In this document: one piece after another, positions 32,058 to 40,244 of the stretch | Layout: each line of letters starts with the position of its first letter | How positions within the stretch are numbered: position 1 is the stretch's first letter | Source of the DNA: Pseudomonadales bacterium | GTDB taxonomy: Bacteria > Pseudomonadota > Gammaproteobacteria > Pseudomonadales > Azotimanducaceae | Reading direction: 5' to 3' | Length of the DNA: 42,371 bases | NCBI GenBank assembly: GCA_016779385.1 | Contig: JADHNT010000011.1 | Location: 1-42,371, forward strand | Notes under the pieces: generated by a model | What the model was told of the DNA's origin: nothing | What the model saw: the letters and a program-made list of their open reading frames with translations, nothing else | Databases searched by the model: none | Program-made: the position numbers and the translations under genes

Positions 32058-33364
32058 GCGGCCCTGGGGGGAGCTTCGATCGCTGGCTGGCGCGCATTCC
32101 TGATCCGTTCCTTTTTGTGCTGGTGCTTACCCTGGTGACCGGGGGGCTCGCGCTGCTTCAGCAGGGCGTCACCGCGGGCGCCGTGGTGGATGCCTGGGGC
32201 AACGGGCTGGGAGGACTTCTGGCCTTCACCACTCAAATTGCCCTCACCCTGCTTCTTGCCCATGCCCTTGCCCACACCGATGCCATGGCGCGTTTGCTAG
32301 GCTGGATCGCTCGCTTGCCCCGAACCCCAGCGGCGGCCTACGCCGTGGTGTCCCTCGGGGCCAGCGCCCTGAGTTTTCTGGCCTGGTCCCTGGGGCTCGC
32401 AGGAGGGGCGCTGCTAGCCCAGGCCGTAGCCCGGGAGGGCGCCGCCCGGGGCTGGCGTCTGGATTACCCTTTGCTTGTGGCCGCGGCTTATGGAGGCTTT
32501 GTGGTTTGGCACATGGGCTACTCCGGTTCTGCGCCGCTGTTTATGGCCACGGAGGGGCAGCCCTTGGTTGATCGCTACGGCCTGGTGCCCCTGGGGGAAA
32601 CGATCCTGACCCCCTGGAATCTTGCCTTTGCCCTGGGTCTTGCGCTGGTCATGGCCGCCTTGGCTGCGCGCCTTGCGCCCCCCGATCCCCAGCCCTTTCG
32701 CCCGGAGGCGGAGCCTTCCCGGGACGACCCCGCCGCTCGCGGGGCCCTTGCCCAGGGCCCCGGGCTGACGGCGCTTTTCGCACTTCTGCTTGGCTGGTTT
32801 CTCTGGCGCCGGGTGGCCCTTCAGGGGGCTGGGATCGATCTGAACTGGGTGAATTGGAGCTTCCTAGCCCTAGGACTGGCCCTGTCCCGATCTCCCGTCC
32901 ATTACGCGGCGCTCATTACGCAGGCGGGGCGAACGCTCGGCCCCGTACTGCTTCAATATCCCTTTTATGCGGGCATCATGGGCATCATGGTGTCCACGGG
33001 GTTGGCGGCGGCGCTCGCATCCTATTGCGTGGCCCTGGCCAGCGAGGGAACGCTGGGGTTTTGGGCCTTTCTGTCCGGGGGCGTGCTCAATTTCTTCATT
33101 CCCTCCGGTGGAGGGCAGTGGGTGGTACAGGGGCCCATTTTCCTCGAGGCCGCGGAGCGCCTCGGGACCCCCGCCCCGGAGGTCATCATGGGGGTGGCCT
33201 ACGGCGACCAGTGGAGCAACCTGATCCAACCCTTCTGGACCGTGCCCCTCCTGGCCATTGCGGGGCTGCCGCTGCAGAGCGTGCTGCGCTATAGCGTCAT
33301 CATGTTTTGTTTTTCCGGTGTTTTCCTAGGCGCGGCTCTATGGGGGCTGGGGCAATTTGGATGA
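32054..33364 (+). CDS. AtoE-type short-chain fatty acid transporter
   Basis: A 436-residue integral membrane protein of the short-chain fatty acid transporter family (AtoE). The start FDRWLARIPDPFLFVLVLTLVT is the standard family opening; WHMGYSGSAPLF, the re-entrant GGVLNFFIPSGGGQWVVQGP and YGDQWSNLIQPFW are the conserved transport segments. It starts inside the GH3 stop (ATGA). Known AtoE moves acetoacetate/butyrate-type acids; translation coupling to a beta-glucosidase is unusual and hints at a carboxylated or acylated glycoside substrate, which is inference. Several hydrophobic stretches give about ten spans. Confidence 0.9.
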   Translation: MSGPGGSFDRWLARIPDPFLFVLVLTLVTGGLALLQQGVTAGAVVDAWGNGLGGLLAFTTQIALTLLLAHALAHTDAMARLLGWIARLPRTPAAAYAVVSLGASALSFLAWSLGLAGGALLAQAVAREGAARGWRLDYPLLVAAAYGGFVVWHMGYSGSAPLFMATEGQPLVDRYGLVPLGETILTPWNLAFALGLALVMAALAARLAPPDPQPFRPEAEPSRDDPAARGALAQGPGLTALFALLLGWFLWRRVALQGAGIDLNWVNWSFLALGLALSRSPVHYAALITQAGRTLGPVLLQYPFYAGIMGIMVSTGLAAALASYCVALASEGTLGFWAFLSGGVLNFFIPSGGGQWVVQGPIFLEAAERLGTPAPEVIMGVAYGDQWSNLIQPFWTVPLLAIAGLPLQSVLRYSVIMFCFSGVFLGAALWGLGQFG

Positions 33365-33390
33365 ATTCTCACGGAAATAAGGAGCCAACC

Positions 33391-34191
33391 ATGGGTCTGA
33401 TCGGGAAGGCGGCGCTGGCGTTGCTCCTATTTGCTTCGCCTAACCTTTGGGCTTGGGGACAAACGGGCCATCGTGTCACCGGCGCGCTGGCCGAACCCCT
33501 GCTCAGCGCCGAAGCGCAGCAGCTGGTGCGGGGGCTTCTGGGTCCCGAGTCCCTCGCCGAGGCCAGCACCTGGGCCGATGAAATGCGCTCTGCGCCGGGC
33601 ACCTTTTGGCAGAAGACGGCGAATCCCTGGCATTACGTCACCGTCCCCAAGGGACAGGACTACAACGAAGCGGGGGCTCCACCGGAGGGAGACGCGGTCA
33701 CAGCGCTGGTGCGCTATCGTGCGCGGCTGCTGAATCCTTCCCTGGCGCTAGAGGCGCGACGGGAGGCCCTGCGCCTCATCGTGCATTACATCGGGGATTT
33801 GCATCAGCCTTTGCATGCGGGTAACGGCACGGACCGGGGCGGGAATGACTTTCCCGTGCGCTACTTTGGGAAGAGCACGAATCTGCACCGGGTCTGGGAC
33901 TCCTCCATGATTGACGGGGAACGCCTCAGCTATACGGAGTGGGTTGCCTGGCTCGCACCCCGGCTCGACGGAGCCTTTAAGGCGCGCTATGCGAGCATCG
34001 AGCCGAAGGATTGGATTGGGGAGAGCGCAGCGCTTCGCGACCAGCTTTACCCCGACGGTGATCGCCTCAGCTACAACTATATTTTCCAGCACAAGGATGC
34101 GCTGCGAACGCGCCTCATGGCTGCCGGCTGGCGCATCGCGGCCTATCTGAACGCCGCGTGCGAAGCTAAACCGGGGGCCTGCCCGCCCTAG
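33391..34191 (+). CDS. S1/P1 nuclease
   Basis: Secreted zinc nuclease of 266 residues. A signal peptide (GKAALALLLFASPNLWA) leaves a mature protein starting with Trp (WGQTGHRVTG), whose N-terminal Trp and His ligate zinc as in P1 nuclease. The other ligands are in WADEMR, WHYVTVPKG, IVHYIGDLHQPLHAGNGTDRGGND and NLHRVWDSSM. The ATG has AAGGAG 6 bases upstream. Such enzymes cut single-stranded DNA/RNA and 3'-nucleotides in the periplasm, serving nutrient scavenging. The stop overlaps the convergent flavodoxin-like gene. Confidence 0.93.
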   Translation: MGLIGKAALALLLFASPNLWAWGQTGHRVTGALAEPLLSAEAQQLVRGLLGPESLAEASTWADEMRSAPGTFWQKTANPWHYVTVPKGQDYNEAGAPPEGDAVTALVRYRARLLNPSLALEARREALRLIVHYIGDLHQPLHAGNGTDRGGNDFPVRYFGKSTNLHRVWDSSMIDGERLSYTEWVAWLAPRLDGAFKARYASIEPKDWIGESAALRDQLYPDGDRLSYNYIFQHKDALRTRLMAAGWRIAAYLNAACEAKPGACPP

Positions 34192-34649
34192 AAAATTCCG
34201 GCGCTCAGCCCCGCTGCTAGGGTCATGCCCAGCTCCCGGGCGGCGCCTAGGGCGTCCTCCGTCGGCGGGCCTCGCACAATCAGGGGTTCGGCCACTGGGG
34301 TAAAGGGGTAGCCCCGGGCAATGCGCTCGATTTCCCGCACCGCGCCCCGCCCGTCGTTGCCGGCGCTGATGAAGAGCGCATAGGGCAGGGGTGCCAGCTC
34401 GCCTTCTACCGCGTAAAAGGTGCGATCGAAGAAGTCCTTGAGAAGGCCGGACATGGTTCCAAAATTTTCCGGTGTGCCGAAGAGCAGGCCCTGAGCCCAG
34501 CGGAGATCGTCCGGGCCAGCTTCGCGTGCATGAAGGCAGCGCACGGTCACGTCCTCGATGGCGTCATTTTCCGCTCCTGCCCTCACTGCCTTCATCAGCT
34601 GGGCCGTATTCCCGCTTTGCGAATGCCAAACAATCAGTAGGTTTTTCAC
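34188..34649 (-). CDS. Flavodoxin-family protein
   Basis: A 153-residue flavodoxin-like protein. The FMN phosphate loop is WHSQSGNTAQLM (residues ~8-19), followed by GLLFGTPENFGTMSGLLKDFFDR (the W/F-stacking loop) and ALFISAGNDGRGAVREIERIA. It resembles small NAD(P)H-quinone reductase or flavodoxin-domain proteins. It lies downstream of nothing on its own strand except the RND pump operon that starts at 38885, separated by 28 bases after that operon ends... in reading order the pump genes come first, so it may be the third gene of that operon. Confidence 0.85.
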   Translation of the reverse strand: MKNLLIVWHSQSGNTAQLMKAVRAGAENDAIEDVTVRCLHAREAGPDDLRWAQGLLFGTPENFGTMSGLLKDFFDRTFYAVEGELAPLPYALFISAGNDGRGAVREIERIARGYPFTPVAEPLIVRGPPTEDALGAARELGMTLAAGLSAGIF

Positions 34650-34677
34650 CGGAGCCCACTTCGCCGCTGCCGAGGCC

Positions 34678-37600
34678 CTAGCTTACTTGGAGGATGCCCT
34701 CCCGGCGAAGCTGGCGCACGAAGCGAGCGGGAACGAAGTAGAGTGCCAGCACCGCTGAGCCGGCAACGCCTCCGGCAATGGCTGTGGCCAGGGGCGGCCA
34801 GAAGGTGCCGCCGAAAATGATGAGCGGAAGAAAGCCGCCGACCGTGGTGACGGTGGTGGAGATAATGTGGCGCGTGGCATCGAGGACCACGGTCTCGATG
34901 GCAGCGAGATCCCCGGCGCAGGCTTCCGGGGAGGCCTTGAGGGCGGAAAGCACAATGATCGCGCCGTTGATAGCAAGGCCCACGAGACCTAGCGTGCCAA
35001 TGATGGCGTTGAAGCCCAGGGGGTAGCCGAAGAGCCGCACCCCAAAGAGGGCAAGGCCCACGGACAGAAAACCGACGATGCCGATGGTCCCGGCCTGGCG
35101 GAAGGAATTGAGGGACAGCACCACTACGCCCACCATCAAGAGCAAGAAGGTCATGAAGGTGGCGAGGAGGTTGCCCACGGATTCGGAGCGTTGCTCCGCT
35201 TCTCCACCGAACTCGATGCGATAGCCCGGAGGCAGGGTGAGGGCCGCGGTGTCGAGGGCTTCTTGAAAGGCACCTAGGGCCGCCGCGGGCAAGACGTAGG
35301 GCATGAGGAAGCCCTGGACCGTATTCACCCGCTGCCCCTGGTAGTGTTCGATGGTGTCCGCCGCCGGGGCCAGCCGTAGGGTTCCAAAGCTATCGAGGGG
35401 CATGCCGCGATAGTTTAAGGAGGGCGTTGGAGAGGGCAGCGGAAGGGCCGTCAGTGCCTCCGGGCTACGGGCGGCATTGTCTGCGCGGACCCGAAGGGGA
35501 AGCTCGAAGGTGCCCTCCATGACGAAGCCCGCATCGATGCCCGACAGGTTCGAGCGTACCGCGGGGGCTAGGGCTCCAAGGGTCAGCCCGCGCTCCGAGG
35601 TACGCGCGGCGGGCGCATCGAGCACCCACTTGGCTTGCGTGCCGGTTAGGCCCGCGCGGGTGTAGGTCACCCCGGGGACTGCCGCCAGCAGGCTCCTGAG
35701 CTGCTCCCCAAGGCGCTGGAGCTCCGCCAGATCATCGCCGAGAATCCGCACCTCAATGGGGGCGTCGAAGGGGGGGCCTTGTTCAAAGGGAAGGGCTAGC
35801 ACCTGGGCCTCCGGAAAGGCCTCCCGCAGCCGGCTTTGCAGGCTGGGCAGGAGCCGCTGCGTGGCCTCTGGGCTCGCAGTGTTGACGAAGGCGCCGGCGA
35901 AATTGGCGAGCCCATCGCTATTAACGAGCACGTTGTAGTACACCCGAGGCCCGCCTTCCCCGAGGAAGAAGAACGCGTCCTCGACGTCCGGGGTGTCCTT
36001 GAGGATCGCCTCGAGCCGGGCGACCGCCACTTCCGTGCCCTCGATGGGCGTAGAGGGGGGCAAGGACAGCTGAATCTGAAACTGGTTTCGGTCCACCGGG
36101 GGGAAGAACTGCTGAGTTAGTGTGGGCGCGAGGGCGAAACCGAGTACGGGAAGCAGCAGGGACGCGGCCACCCCCTTCCAGGGCGCGTGCAGCACGGTGC
36201 GAAGGCTTGCCGCGTAGCGGGTCCGAAGCCCGGGGAAGGTGATGCCTTCCCGGCGCCAGCGGGGAAGGTCCGCAGCCATGGGGTAGGCGCGATCAAGAAA
36301 GCCAGCAAGGGCGGGCACAATGGTCATGGCCAGGAAGAAGCTGCTGATGACTGCGAGGACAACATTGATGGCAATGGTCCCCGTGAATTCCCCCGTGCCC
36401 CCGGGGGTTAGGGCGATGGGCATGAAGGCAAATACCGTCGTGGCCGTGGACGCCGCGAGGGGCACAAAAAGATGCTCAACGGTGGCGCGGACGGCAGCGT
36501 CGATGGGGAGGCCCTCGCGCCGCCCCTGCTTGTAGACCTCCACCGCCACAATGGCGTTATCGATCAAAAGTCCGAGGGAGATGATGAGGCCCGTTACGGA
36601 CATCTGGTGCAAAGGAATGGCCAAAAAGCGCATCCCCGCAAGCACCATGGCCAGCGTGAGCGGCAGGGCGAGGCCCACGAGCAGGGCATTTCGCGGCCCC
36701 ATAAAGAAGACAAGGACTGCGAAAACAATGACCAAGGCGCTGATCAAATTGACGGTCAGGTCGCCGAGGCGGTCGCTCGTGAAGGCGTTCTGGTCATAGA
36801 TCACCTCGAGGGCAAGGCGCGGGGGTAGGGTTTCACGGAATGCTTGAAGTTCCCGTTCCGCGGCGCTCCGCCACAGGTCGATGCGCTGATCGGGCTCCAT
36901 TACCGCCGCAACCACCACGACCCGCTGCCCCTGGCTTAGGGCCAGGGTCGCCGGGGGGTCGATGACGGCGCGCCGGACCTCCGCGAGGTCGCCGACCTTC
37001 AGCTGTCCCCCGTCGGCGCTGCGAGCGAGGGGCACCGCCGCCACCCGGGCGACGGAGTTGAGCTCGCCGCCAATTTCCACCAGAAGGTCGGACTCTGCGC
37101 TTTGCAGGCGCCCTGCGCTGCCCCGGGTATCGGCTTGGCGAAGGGCCGTCGCCACGGCCTCAGCGCTGAGGCCTGCGGCGGCGGCCCGGGCTGGACTCAC
37201 GAGCACCCGAAGCTCTTCCTCCGGTTCGCCGTAGATCTCCGTCTCCTTCGTGCCTGGCAGGTTAGCCAGCCGAGTCTCCAGCCGTTCCCCTAGGCGATTG
37301 AGTAGGGCAAGGGGAGGATCGCCAGGCCCCGTCCAGCGCAGGGCCAGGGCCAAGGTGGTGGCGATGGGGCCGCGGGCCTCCACCTCTGGGGTGAGGGTGC
37401 CTGGGGGCAGCGCCCCTTCCAGCGTTCCGACCTTGTCCCGGACCTCGCTCCAGAGCACATCAATAAGTTCCGGGCCTACCTGATCTTCGAACTCTACGTC
37501 AATAAACGAGAAGCCCGTGCGCGATTCGCTCCTAAGCTTATTAATTTCTGGGATTTCCCGGAGCTTCTTCTCGATGCGTTCCGTAATCAGCGTTTCCACC

Positions 37601-37779
37601 CGCTCCGCTGAGGCCCCGGGGAGGAAGGTTTTTACGAAGCCGTAGCGCTCCGTCATGGTGGGATCTTCTTGTCGCGCGAGGGTCGTAAAGGCGGACAGCC
37701 CGAGCACCGTAATGAGCCCAAGGGTGAGGGCCGTGAGCCGCCCTTGGCGGTAGAAGAGATCGCTCAGGGCGCCGTTCAC
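34678..37779 (-). CDS. RND efflux pump permease
   Basis: Inner-membrane RND transporter of 1033 residues, the full family length with 12 spans and two large periplasmic loops. The N-terminus (DLFYRQGRLTALTLGLITVLG) and LARQEDPTMTERYG are typical of HAE-1-type pumps. In span 4, GLLIDNAIVAVEV keeps one of the two proton-relay acids (Asp followed by Asn), and LFVPLAASTATTVFAFMPIAL follows. The GTG start overlaps the adaptor stop (GTGA), so the two proteins are made together. The pump likely exports a toxic compound sensed by the divergent TetR regulator; substrate unknown. No outer-membrane TolC-like channel gene is present nearby. Confidence 0.93.
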   Translation of the reverse strand: MNGALSDLFYRQGRLTALTLGLITVLGLSAFTTLARQEDPTMTERYGFVKTFLPGASAERVETLITERIEKKLREIPEINKLRSESRTGFSFIDVEFEDQVGPELIDVLWSEVRDKVGTLEGALPPGTLTPEVEARGPIATTLALALRWTGPGDPPLALLNRLGERLETRLANLPGTKETEIYGEPEEELRVLVSPARAAAAGLSAEAVATALRQADTRGSAGRLQSAESDLLVEIGGELNSVARVAAVPLARSADGGQLKVGDLAEVRRAVIDPPATLALSQGQRVVVVAAVMEPDQRIDLWRSAAERELQAFRETLPPRLALEVIYDQNAFTSDRLGDLTVNLISALVIVFAVLVFFMGPRNALLVGLALPLTLAMVLAGMRFLAIPLHQMSVTGLIISLGLLIDNAIVAVEVYKQGRREGLPIDAAVRATVEHLFVPLAASTATTVFAFMPIALTPGGTGEFTGTIAINVVLAVISSFFLAMTIVPALAGFLDRAYPMAADLPRWRREGITFPGLRTRYAASLRTVLHAPWKGVAASLLLPVLGFALAPTLTQQFFPPVDRNQFQIQLSLPPSTPIEGTEVAVARLEAILKDTPDVEDAFFFLGEGGPRVYYNVLVNSDGLANFAGAFVNTASPEATQRLLPSLQSRLREAFPEAQVLALPFEQGPPFDAPIEVRILGDDLAELQRLGEQLRSLLAAVPGVTYTRAGLTGTQAKWVLDAPAARTSERGLTLGALAPAVRSNLSGIDAGFVMEGTFELPLRVRADNAARSPEALTALPLPSPTPSLNYRGMPLDSFGTLRLAPAADTIEHYQGQRVNTVQGFLMPYVLPAAALGAFQEALDTAALTLPPGYRIEFGGEAEQRSESVGNLLATFMTFLLLMVGVVVLSLNSFRQAGTIGIVGFLSVGLALFGVRLFGYPLGFNAIIGTLGLVGLAINGAIIVLSALKASPEACAGDLAAIETVVLDATRHIISTTVTTVGGFLPLIIFGGTFWPPLATAIAGGVAGSAVLALYFVPARFVRQLRREGILQVS

Positions 37780-38885
37780 GGCTGCGTGATCCGCAGGGCT
37801 TGCCCGGGCACGAGGCGGCCGACGCCGGACAGGACGACCCGATCACCGGATACCAGATCACCGCGCACAAAGGCCTGCTCCGTGGTGCTGTGCAAAATCT
37901 CCACGAGCGATCGCTGAGCCGTGTAGCCCCTGGCCCCGTCTGGGACCGCAAGGAAGAGGGACCAGAGTCCCCGGTTGGCCTCGGCGAGCGCCGTGAGCGG
38001 GACCCAGAACCCGGCTTCGTCGATGGTTCGGTCTAAGCTGAGCTCTACCAGCTGTCCCAAGCGTATAGCCGGAGTGGACGCGCTGAAGCGAAACCGCGCC
38101 GTCGCGGTGCGCGCCGTGGGATCGAGCTGGGGAAGAATTTGGAGCAAGGTAGCGGGATAGGCCGTTCCTTCCACTATCAGGGTGTAGGCGGCATCGCTGT
38201 TGAGGCTCGGCAGCAGGGCCGGGGGCAGGCCAATGCGCGCCTCAAGGGCACCTGCGCTGACTACGGTAAGGACCGGAGCTCCGGGGGCTAAGAGTGCGCC
38301 TTCGTCCACGTGCCGCTCCGCGACGACACCATCGTAGGGAGCTCGGAGGACGGCCCGGCTGAGCCGCACGGCGACCTCCTCCGCTTGGGCGGCGGCTTGC
38401 TGCGCCCGGGCCTTGGCAACGCGCTCGCGAGCCTGCTCTGCCGCGGCGGCTAGCCGGGCATCATCGAAAGCCTGTTCGGCAATCTGCTTGCGTACGAAAA
38501 GCGTCTCCGCCCGCTCGGCCTTCATGACGGCCAGTTCAGCGAGGGCCCGCTGCGCCGTGTGCTCCGCTTCCGCAAGGCGTTGGGCAGCCTGCGCGGAGCT
38601 GAGGGCGGCGGCCAGCTCCCAATCGTCGAGGCGCGCCAGGGTTTGGCCCTGGATTATCTGGTCGCCGGCGTCCACAGCCACGGAAGCCAGGGGGGCGCTG
38701 GTGGTGAAGGCGAGGGTGCTTTGCTGGGCGCTTTCCACCAGCCCTGCGAATTGCTGTCGCACGGCATAGCCCGGGGCCTGGGCAACCTCGGCTGTTGTGA
38801 CGGGAAGGCCCGCTTCTCCGGCGTGGGCCAGGGGGCCAGTCGCTGAAATCAGTGCCAGCAAGACGCCAAGGGAGCTCGGGCGCAT
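37776..38885 (-). CDS. RND pump periplasmic adaptor (membrane fusion protein)
   Basis: Adaptor of 369 residues linking the RND permease to an outer-membrane channel. Signal peptide RPSSLGVLLALISATGPLAHA, then the first half of the lipoyl domain (LASVAVDAGDQIIQGQTLARLDD), a long helical hairpin of ~90 residues rich in Ala/Glu/Gln, the second lipoyl half (LRAPYDGVVAERHVDEGALLAPG), a beta-barrel and a membrane-proximal domain. GAGGA lies 6 bases before the ATG. Its promoter (TTGACA, 16 bases, TATGCT) is overlapped by two TetR-type operators. Confidence 0.92.
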   Translation of the reverse strand: MRPSSLGVLLALISATGPLAHAGEAGLPVTTAEVAQAPGYAVRQQFAGLVESAQQSTLAFTTSAPLASVAVDAGDQIIQGQTLARLDDWELAAALSSAQAAQRLAEAEHTAQRALAELAVMKAERAETLFVRKQIAEQAFDDARLAAAAEQARERVAKARAQQAAAQAEEVAVRLSRAVLRAPYDGVVAERHVDEGALLAPGAPVLTVVSAGALEARIGLPPALLPSLNSDAAYTLIVEGTAYPATLLQILPQLDPTARTATARFRFSASTPAIRLGQLVELSLDRTIDEAGFWVPLTALAEANRGLWSLFLAVPDGARGYTAQRSLVEILHSTTEQAFVRGDLVSGDRVVLSGVGRLVPGQALRITQP

Positions 38886-38899
38886 GGGGTATCCTCGTT

Positions 38900-38920
38900 A
38901 ATGTTTGCAATGCTTACATT
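38900..38920. promoter_or_regulatory. TetR-type operator 1
   Basis: Imperfect palindrome AATGTTTGCAATGCTTACATT. It covers the predicted transcription start (~38919) of the pump operon and includes a -35-like TTACAT (38914-38919) usable by the tetR promoter. A second copy of the same pattern in opposite orientation is at 38938-38957, with centres about 38 bases apart. Confidence 0.7.
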
Positions 38921-38925
38921 GCGCC

Positions 38926-38953
38926 AGCATACGCTTTATGTTTGCATTGTCAA
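38926..38953 (-). promoter_or_regulatory. Promoter of the RND pump operon
   Basis: On the minus strand a consensus TTGACA -35 box (38948-38953) is followed, after 16 bases, by TATGCT (38926-38931). The -35 lies inside operator 2 and the start site inside operator 1, so a bound repressor at either site should block it. On the opposite strand TTACAT (38914-38919), 17 bases and TATGTT (38937-38942) could drive tetR, giving autoregulation. Confidence 0.7.
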
Positions 38954-38957
38954 CATT
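38938..38957. promoter_or_regulatory. TetR-type operator 2
   Basis: ATGTTTGCATTGTCAACATT; its reverse complement matches operator 1 at most positions (shared frame AATGTT..CAATGC..ACAT). It covers the -35 box of the pump promoter and the likely start of tetR transcription. Confidence 0.7.
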
Positions 38958-38969
38958 AGGGGGGGTGTC

Positions 38970-39668
38970 ATGACTCAGCCACCAACAGCCGGTAGCTACC
39001 ATCACGGGGATCTACGCACGACGCTGCTGCGCGCAGCGGAGGTGCATATTGCCCTTGAAGGGACGGAGCGCCTTTCCCTCCGGGCCCTGGCTCGGGAGGC
39101 GGGGGTGTCAGCCACGGCGCCTTACCGGCATTTCGATGATCGGCAAGCCTTGCTGGTGGCGCTCGCGACGGAGGGCTTTGAAGAGCTCGCGGTGGTGAAT
39201 GCCGATATCCATCGAAATTTTGGTCACGAGCCTATCCCTACCCAGCTGCTTCAATGCGGCCTCGCCTACGTTCGCTATGCGGAGGCCAACCAGGTGAAAT
39301 ACCTGCTGATGTTTGGGGATGTGGTGGGGGACTTTTCCCCCTACCCGGAGCTCGTCCAGGCCTCCGACCGGGCCTTCGCGCCCATCGCGGCGCTCCTCCG
39401 CAGCGGCCTTGATGCGGGGGTCATCGTCCCTCTCGATTTTCATACTTTGGCGGGCATGATCTGGGCGTCGGTGCATGGCGTGGCGAGCTTGCTCCTGAAG
39501 GGGGCGCGAGGCTCGGAGGGTTTGGGCGCGCAGCACGCGGAGCCGCGCCGGGCCATCGCGGCCCTGGGGCGGCATCGAGAGGCGGCGCTGGCGCAATTGT
39601 TCGCGGGGTTCTTCCAATGTCCGCAGGCTCGGACCATGCTGGAGAAGATTGCTGCGCAGAACGAGTAA
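38970..39668 (+). CDS. TetR-family transcriptional regulator
   Basis: A 232-residue repressor. The N-terminal helix-turn-helix is seen as YHHGDLRTTLLRAAEVHI, LSLRALAREAGVSATAPYRHFDDRQALL (recognition helix SATAPYRHF), as in TetR proteins. The C-terminal ligand-binding domain contains LAYVRYAEANQVKYLLMFG, a pattern of the TetR_C_33/WHG-type domain. I chose ATG 38970, preceded by a run of G's, because an upstream frame begins inside operator 1. It is divergent from the RND pump genes and the two operators lie between, so it most likely represses the pump and itself until an inducer binds. Confidence 0.92.
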   Translation: MTQPPTAGSYHHGDLRTTLLRAAEVHIALEGTERLSLRALAREAGVSATAPYRHFDDRQALLVALATEGFEELAVVNADIHRNFGHEPIPTQLLQCGLAYVRYAEANQVKYLLMFGDVVGDFSPYPELVQASDRAFAPIAALLRSGLDAGVIVPLDFHTLAGMIWASVHGVASLLLKGARGSEGLGAQHAEPRRAIAALGRHREAALAQLFAGFFQCPQARTMLEKIAAQNE

Positions 39669-39687
39669 TAAGGGGAGGGGAAGACCC

Positions 39688-40242
39688 ATGGTACGAGTAA
39701 CAACGCCGCGCATTGCGCCTTTAGACCCAGACGCCCTCGGGCCCGAGGGCCAGAAGGTGATGGGCAACTTCAAGGGGGAAACCCCGCTGAATATCTTTCG
39801 CACCCTTGCGCAGCATCCGGACCTGCTCCGGCGCTGGCTGGTTTTCGCTAACCATGTTCTCGGTAAGTCCTCCCTGGCGCCCCGGCCCCGGGAGCTGGCC
39901 ATCCTTCGCATTGGCTGGCTGTGTCGCTCGGCCTATGAGTGGGGGCAGCACGTAGAAATTGGACGGGACTGCGGGCTCACGGACGCCGATATTCAGGCGC
40001 TTAAGGCTGGACCCGAAGCCGGGCATTGGGGCGAAGAAGAGCGATGGCTCCTCCGCGCCGTGGATGAGCTCTACCTGGATGCGCACATCAGCGATCGCAC
40101 TTGGAACGCCCTGGCGGAGAGCTGGTCAACGCAGCAGCTGATGGATCTGGTCTTCACCGTAGGTCAGTACAACCTCGTGAGCATGGCCTTGAATAGCTTT
40201 GGGGTGCAGCCCGAGCCGGGGTTGCCGGCGATGGCAGACTAG
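39688..40242 (+). CDS. Carboxymuconolactone decarboxylase-family protein
   Basis: All-helical AhpD/CMD-fold protein of 184 residues. The core RELAILRIGWLCRSAYEWGQHVEIGRDCGL has the conserved E-x-x-x-x-R, one Cys, Glu and His of the subgroup that uses CRS-x-YEW-x-QH instead of the redox CxxC of AhpD. The ATG at 39688 has a strong purine site (GGGGAGGGGAAG). It follows tetR by 19 bases and precedes an alpha/beta hydrolase by 2, so the three probably form one transcript. A role in detoxifying or degrading a ring lactone or peroxide is typical but not proven. Confidence 0.88.
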   Translation: MVRVTTPRIAPLDPDALGPEGQKVMGNFKGETPLNIFRTLAQHPDLLRRWLVFANHVLGKSSLAPRPRELAILRIGWLCRSAYEWGQHVEIGRDCGLTDADIQALKAGPEAGHWGEEERWLLRAVDELYLDAHISDRTWNALAESWSTQQLMDLVFTVGQYNLVSMALNSFGVQPEPGLPAMAD

Positions 40243-40244
40243 CC

